Assembly (NCBI GenBank): GCA_035762005.1
Contig: DASTQA010000048.1
Span: forward strand, 52,203-116,202
Length of the DNA stretch: 64,000 nt
Direction of reading: 5' to 3'
Source of the DNA: JAIBJN01 sp035762005
GTDB lineage: Bacteria > Actinomycetota > Thermoleophilia > Gaiellales > Gaiellaceae
Shown here: piece by piece, positions 60,993-64,000 of the stretch
Layout: every line of letters starts with the position of its first letter
Position numbering within the stretch: position 1 is the stretch's first letter
Made by a program: the position numbers and the translations under genes
Notes under the pieces: model-generated
The model's database searches: none
Seen by the model: only the letters and a program-made list of their open reading frames with translations
Told to the model about the DNA's origin: nothing

Positions 60993-63200
60993 CTACTTCA
61001 CGAAGCGGAGGTACGCCGGGTGGGCCGTGCCGTCGCGCAACGTGAGCACGAACTCGCGACACGTGCCGACCCACTCCCGCTCCGTCTGCCAGGGGTAGAC
61101 GTACCGATCCGACTGAGGCGCGTACGAGAACGGCTGCGAGGCAGGCGTCCGCGTCGGCGCGAGTGCGCCGAGCGGAGCGAGCGTCCCGCAGTCGACCTCG
61201 CGCGAGGCCGGCGAGCCGTCCGCGAGGACGTCCAGCCCGCGGTCGCCGTTGAGGCTGAAGGACATCCTCTCCACCGAGCCGGCCCGGGCGTCGTTCAGCG
61301 CCGGCAGGCTCTCGTGGCCCTCGAACCCCTTCCAGTCGTAGAAGGCGTTCGAGAGCGCCGCGGGCCCGCCCACGACCGGCAGCGAGACCGTGCTCTCGGC
61401 GACGTCCATCGTCAGCTCCGTGCCGGGAGCCGGGCGGATCGTGTAGTCGCGGTCGCTTGAGAGGACCATGACCCCCAGCCGACGACCCGCGGCGACGACG
61501 GAGTCCTTCGGCTGGAGGTCGAACGTCAGCCGGTACATCCGTCCGGGCGTCACCGGCTCGGTCACGGCCGCGAACGAGCGGTTCTCCGGGTCGATCCAGC
61601 CGCGGCTCAGGACGGTGCCGTTACCGGCCCCGCCCGGGAAGCTGATCAGGTGGGCCGTGAGGTTCGCCTTCGGCCTGTCGAACGCCATCTTCAACGTGAC
61701 GGTCGGCGTGCCGCTGATCCGGAGCGGCGTCAGGAGCGGCGGCGTCTTGAAGAGGAGCCTGTGCGGCGACGAGGCGGCGTTCATCAGCGTCGCCGCGCTG
61801 ATGGTCGCGTTGTCGACGATCGTCTCCTGCACCGGGTCGGCGTCGTGGCCGGTGAGCGTGCCGACTCCCGGGGCGCCGCCCTGGAAGCCGAGCTTCGCCC
61901 TGCGCGCGTCGGGGTCGGGCCACTCGGAGTACGGCGTCGGGTTCTGGGAGCTCTGGCCCTCGCGCACGACCCACGCCTTCGGGTCGTTCTCGACCCCGTT
62001 CTCGTGGCCCCAGAGGTAGCGGCTGAACCAGCGGTTCGTCCGCACGAGCGGCGGCGAGCCGCCGTGCCCGCCCTGGTGCCAGTAGAGCTGGTGCGGCACG
62101 CCGAGCTCCTTGAGCGCCTCGTAGTAGGCGGCCGCGTGCTTCGTCATGACGTTCCAGTCGTTGTTGCCGTGCGCGACGAGCGAGGCGGCCCGCACGTTCT
62201 CGACGTCGTTCATGTAGTTGCGCGCATCCCAGAAGGGGATGTAGTCGCCCGTCACCCGGTCCTGCCTGGCGGCGATGTCGGCGATCACGGGCCGGCAGAT
62301 CTGCTGGTCGGGCCGCGTGTACGTGTACTCGGCGAGGACGTCCGCGTCCTCGCCCTGGAAGCCGCCGGGGGCGCGCACGGCGCCGTTCGCGCGGTAGTAG
62401 TCGTACCAGCTCGAGATCGCGGAGATGGGGACGATCGCCTCGAGGCCCTCGACCCCCGTCGTCGCGACCCCGATCGGCAACGTGCCGTTGTACGACGTGC
62501 CGATCATGCCGACCTTCCCGGTCGTCCAGTGCGCGAAGGCCTGCTCGTCCCCCGTGAGGCTCGTGAAGGCCTTCGCCCGCCCGTTGAGCCAGTCGATCAC
62601 GGCCTTCGGGCCGAGCGTCTCGAACGGGTCGCCCGTGGTCGGACACCCCTCGGAGAGGCCGGTTCCGGTCCCCTCGGCGTGGACGACCGCGAAGCCGCGC
62701 GGCACCCACGTGCTCACGTGGGAGTTCGAGATGATCGGGCTCGTGTCACGGAAGACGGGGGCGGTGACCGGCCTCGTCGCCGGCGGCTCGCCGAGCTCGT
62801 GGTCGACGTCCCAGTTGACCACGTCGACGCTGCCGCCGTAGTACGGGCTCACCTCCATGACCACGGGCACCCTGAGGCCGATGGTCTCGGTCTCCTGGAC
62901 CCGCGTGACGTCGATGTGGATGCGGTCGAGCTCCCCGTCGAAGTCGCTGTCGATGTCGGACTCGACCCAGAGCTCTTGCCGGACCCAGGTCGCCGAGCTC
63001 GTCGAGAACACCGGCTGCGCCTGACCGTCGACGAAGACCGGGCCCGTGACCTGGGCGGCGGCCGGGCCCGCCGCCAGTGCCAGCGCGGCGAGCGCAGCGG
63101 CCGTCGCGACCGCAGCCAGGAGCCGGGTCGCGCCCGCCGGTGTCGCGCGCGCGGCGGCACCTCGCCGGCGTCCGGCGACGGAGTCGTCCTGTGGACTCAT
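60993..63200 (-). CDS. Secreted X-Pro dipeptidyl-peptidase (S15) family hydrolase
   Basis: 735 residues. Twenty-five basic, R/A-rich residues precede a hydrophobic signal core ending GPAAAQ at about residue 50. The S15 alpha/beta hydrolase domain has GMIGTSYNGTLPIG (catalytic Ser), an Asp region NDWNV and His in WHQGGHGG. A C-terminal PepX beta-sandwich follows. ATG 63200 is preceded by GAGGAGG. It probably acts outside the cell on proline-containing peptides or esters. Confidence 0.92.
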   Translation of the reverse strand: MSPQDDSVAGRRRGAAARATPAGATRLLAAVATAAALAALALAAGPAAAQVTGPVFVDGQAQPVFSTSSATWVRQELWVESDIDSDFDGELDRIHIDVTRVQETETIGLRVPVVMEVSPYYGGSVDVVNWDVDHELGEPPATRPVTAPVFRDTSPIISNSHVSTWVPRGFAVVHAEGTGTGLSEGCPTTGDPFETLGPKAVIDWLNGRAKAFTSLTGDEQAFAHWTTGKVGMIGTSYNGTLPIGVATTGVEGLEAIVPISAISSWYDYYRANGAVRAPGGFQGEDADVLAEYTYTRPDQQICRPVIADIAARQDRVTGDYIPFWDARNYMNDVENVRAASLVAHGNNDWNVMTKHAAAYYEALKELGVPHQLYWHQGGHGGSPPLVRTNRWFSRYLWGHENGVENDPKAWVVREGQSSQNPTPYSEWPDPDARRAKLGFQGGAPGVGTLTGHDADPVQETIVDNATISAATLMNAASSPHRLLFKTPPLLTPLRISGTPTVTLKMAFDRPKANLTAHLISFPGGAGNGTVLSRGWIDPENRSFAAVTEPVTPGRMYRLTFDLQPKDSVVAAGRRLGVMVLSSDRDYTIRPAPGTELTMDVAESTVSLPVVGGPAALSNAFYDWKGFEGHESLPALNDARAGSVERMSFSLNGDRGLDVLADGSPASREVDCGTLAPLGALAPTRTPASQPFSYAPQSDRYVYPWQTEREWVGTCREFVLTLRDGTAHPAYLRFVK

Positions 63201-63772
63201 CTCTCCCCCCTCCTCTAGTGACCGATCGGCGCCGGCATCCTCCCCGATCGCGCGCTCGCTGACAAGACGCCGACTCGCTCGATCGGGGGATTGCCGCGCC
63301 CGGCGCCCGCACCGATGCTCCTGCCAGAAGCAAAGCCCAGGCCGGAGAGAAGCCGCAGCTCCCCTGCCTGGCGCCCGGATCCGCCGCGGGAGCCGCAGCC
63401 GTGGCGGCGAATCGGCAGGGGAGGCACATGCCTCCCCTGTTTGCGTCTCCGGTTCGACCGCGGGCTCGCGGTCCTGGTCGTCAGGAGCTTGCCCATGCGC
63501 TCCGCCCCTGGGCCGCGAACAGAAGCACGAGGTCGTCCTTCGTGCGGACGTGACGGGAGAGCGTCGCCTTCGGCGACTCCCGAGCGCGCCGACGATCTCG
63601 TCCACCCCGACGGCGCGCGCCGCGGCGCGCGAAGAGGTCGTACGCCGCGTCGCGTGGCGTGGAGGCGGCTGGAGGGCCTGGACGGTCGCTACGCTCGCCG
63701 TCGACGCCTCCTGGACCGACCGGTCTGCCCCGCGCTGTGGAAGCTCCGGCCGCCCGCGGCCGTCGTGTGGAC
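63201..63772. other. 572-bp gene-free region
   Basis: Divergent spacer between the S15 peptidase and the aminotransferase. It holds a structured, hairpin-rich stretch (63360-63470) that partly resembles the ydaO-type cyclic-di-AMP riboswitch. Frames further downstream look like non-coding translations. Confidence 0.4.
63416..63439 (+). other. Strong hairpin in a structured leader-like region
   Basis: CAGGGGAGGCA-CA-TGCCTCCCCTG followed by TTTGCG. It could be a terminator or an internal stem of a structured RNA on the plus strand. Confidence 0.4.
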
Positions 63773-64000
63773 GTGAGCTCCCTCCGCCCCGCGAGCCTGG
63801 CCGAGCGCTCCGCGCGCCCTCGCCCGGGGGAGAGGACGGACCCGGAAGCCCTCGTCGCGCGGATCCGCGCCTCGGTGATCGGCGACGGCGCCGTGCTCGA
63901 GGGGCCGTTCGGACCCCGTCCGATCGTCTACGCCGACTACACCGCCTCCGGGCGCGCGCTCTCGTTCGTCGAGGACGTCATCCGCGAGCAGGTCCTCCCG
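63773..64000 (+). CDS. Class-V aminotransferase-fold enzyme (5' part only)
   Basis: The 76 visible residues run in frame to the window end. A disordered N-terminus of about 22 residues is followed by EALVARIRASVIGDGAVLEG and the family start motif IVYADYTASGRALSFVED, where the substrate/PLP-binding fold of selenocysteine-lyase-like class V enzymes begins. The PLP lysine lies outside the window. GTG 63773 or GTG 63767 can be the start. Confidence 0.75.
   Translation, partial: MSSLRPASLAERSARPRPGERTDPEALVARIRASVIGDGAVLEGPFGPRPIVYADYTASGRALSFVEDVIREQVLP

Noticed and set aside
63521..63543. Hairpin with GCACGA/TCGTGC arms as an eighth CTCGTG-family copy
   Set aside because: The stem is similar, but the loop lacks the TTTCAC sequence shared by the family.
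60993..63605. Longer N-terminus for the S15 peptidase, starting at 63605
   Set aside because: The extra sequence is low-complexity and lies upstream of a strong Shine-Dalgarno and a signal peptide that begin at ATG 63200.

Overview
The window is a very GC-rich (about 70%), gene-dense bacterial chromosome segment, and the gene content points to an actinobacterium. The stress operon has the actinobacterial order dnaK-grpE-dnaJ-hspR(MerR)-clpB. There is also a myo-inositol-1-phosphate synthase next to a phosphatidylinositol-phosphate-synthase-type enzyme, a bacterial Ku, many GTG starts and many promoters placed directly against start codons. A deep-branching class such as Thermoleophilia (Gaiellales/Solirubrobacterales) fits best, but that is inference from style and content; no rRNA is present. 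No insertion sequence, prophage or CRISPR array was seen.

Layout. 161-13.7 kb (mostly minus): eno, mazG, a parvulin lipoprotein, mfd, pth, rplY, a GNAT enzyme, prs, glmU and tRNA-Gln(UUG), the core of glycolysis, repair, translation and nucleotide-sugar supply. 13.7-21 kb (minus): ispE-rsmA-tatD-metG, an AbrB-type regulator whose gene lies antisense to the 3' end of an M23 endopeptidase-like gene, then rsmI and an ROK sugar kinase. 21-28.6 kb: LytR-CpsA-Psr protein, FmdB zinc ribbon, a GT-C type membrane glycosyltransferase, pseudouridine catabolism (psuK-psuG), a P460-type cytochrome lipoprotein and small proteins. 28.7-35.1 kb: the chaperone operon. 35.5-43.6 kb: DMT permease, CsbD, moaA and an inositol-lipid locus (PAP2_3 enzyme, CDP-alcohol phosphatidyltransferase, an inositol-1-P synthase carrying two N-terminal ribbon-helix-helix domains, and a PimA-like glycosyltransferase fused to a PHP phosphoesterase), interrupted by a convergent Tat-exported cyclase. 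43.6-54.7 kb: UDG-like protein, a presenilin-like membrane domain fused to a phosphoesterase, flavin reductase, 23S rRNA methyltransferase, YjbQ, an M3-like peptidase, a cyclic-2,3-diphosphoglycerate-synthetase-like P-loop protein, carbamate kinase, Hsp20, argF, rhomboid and a small zincin. 54.7-64 kb: antiporter, DUF1360, Ku, DUF2231, GroES without GroEL, polysaccharide deacetylase, two large secreted proteins and the start of a class-V aminotransferase.

Cross-cutting signals. At least seventeen genes have a TANNNT-like -10 hexamer 6-9 nt before the start codon, which predicts leaderless transcription, and several divergent pairs share such promoters in 22-27 bp. A family of short hairpins (stem CTCGTG/CACGAG, loop TTTCACnnG) sits only between genes, mostly as inverted pairs. 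The most novel candidate is the inositol locus, with its RHH-Ino1 fusion, two perfect CTGCTAGCAG palindromes (and a weaker third) at its promoter, and its PimA-like/PHP fusion. The presenilin-like/phosphoesterase fusion is a second candidate.
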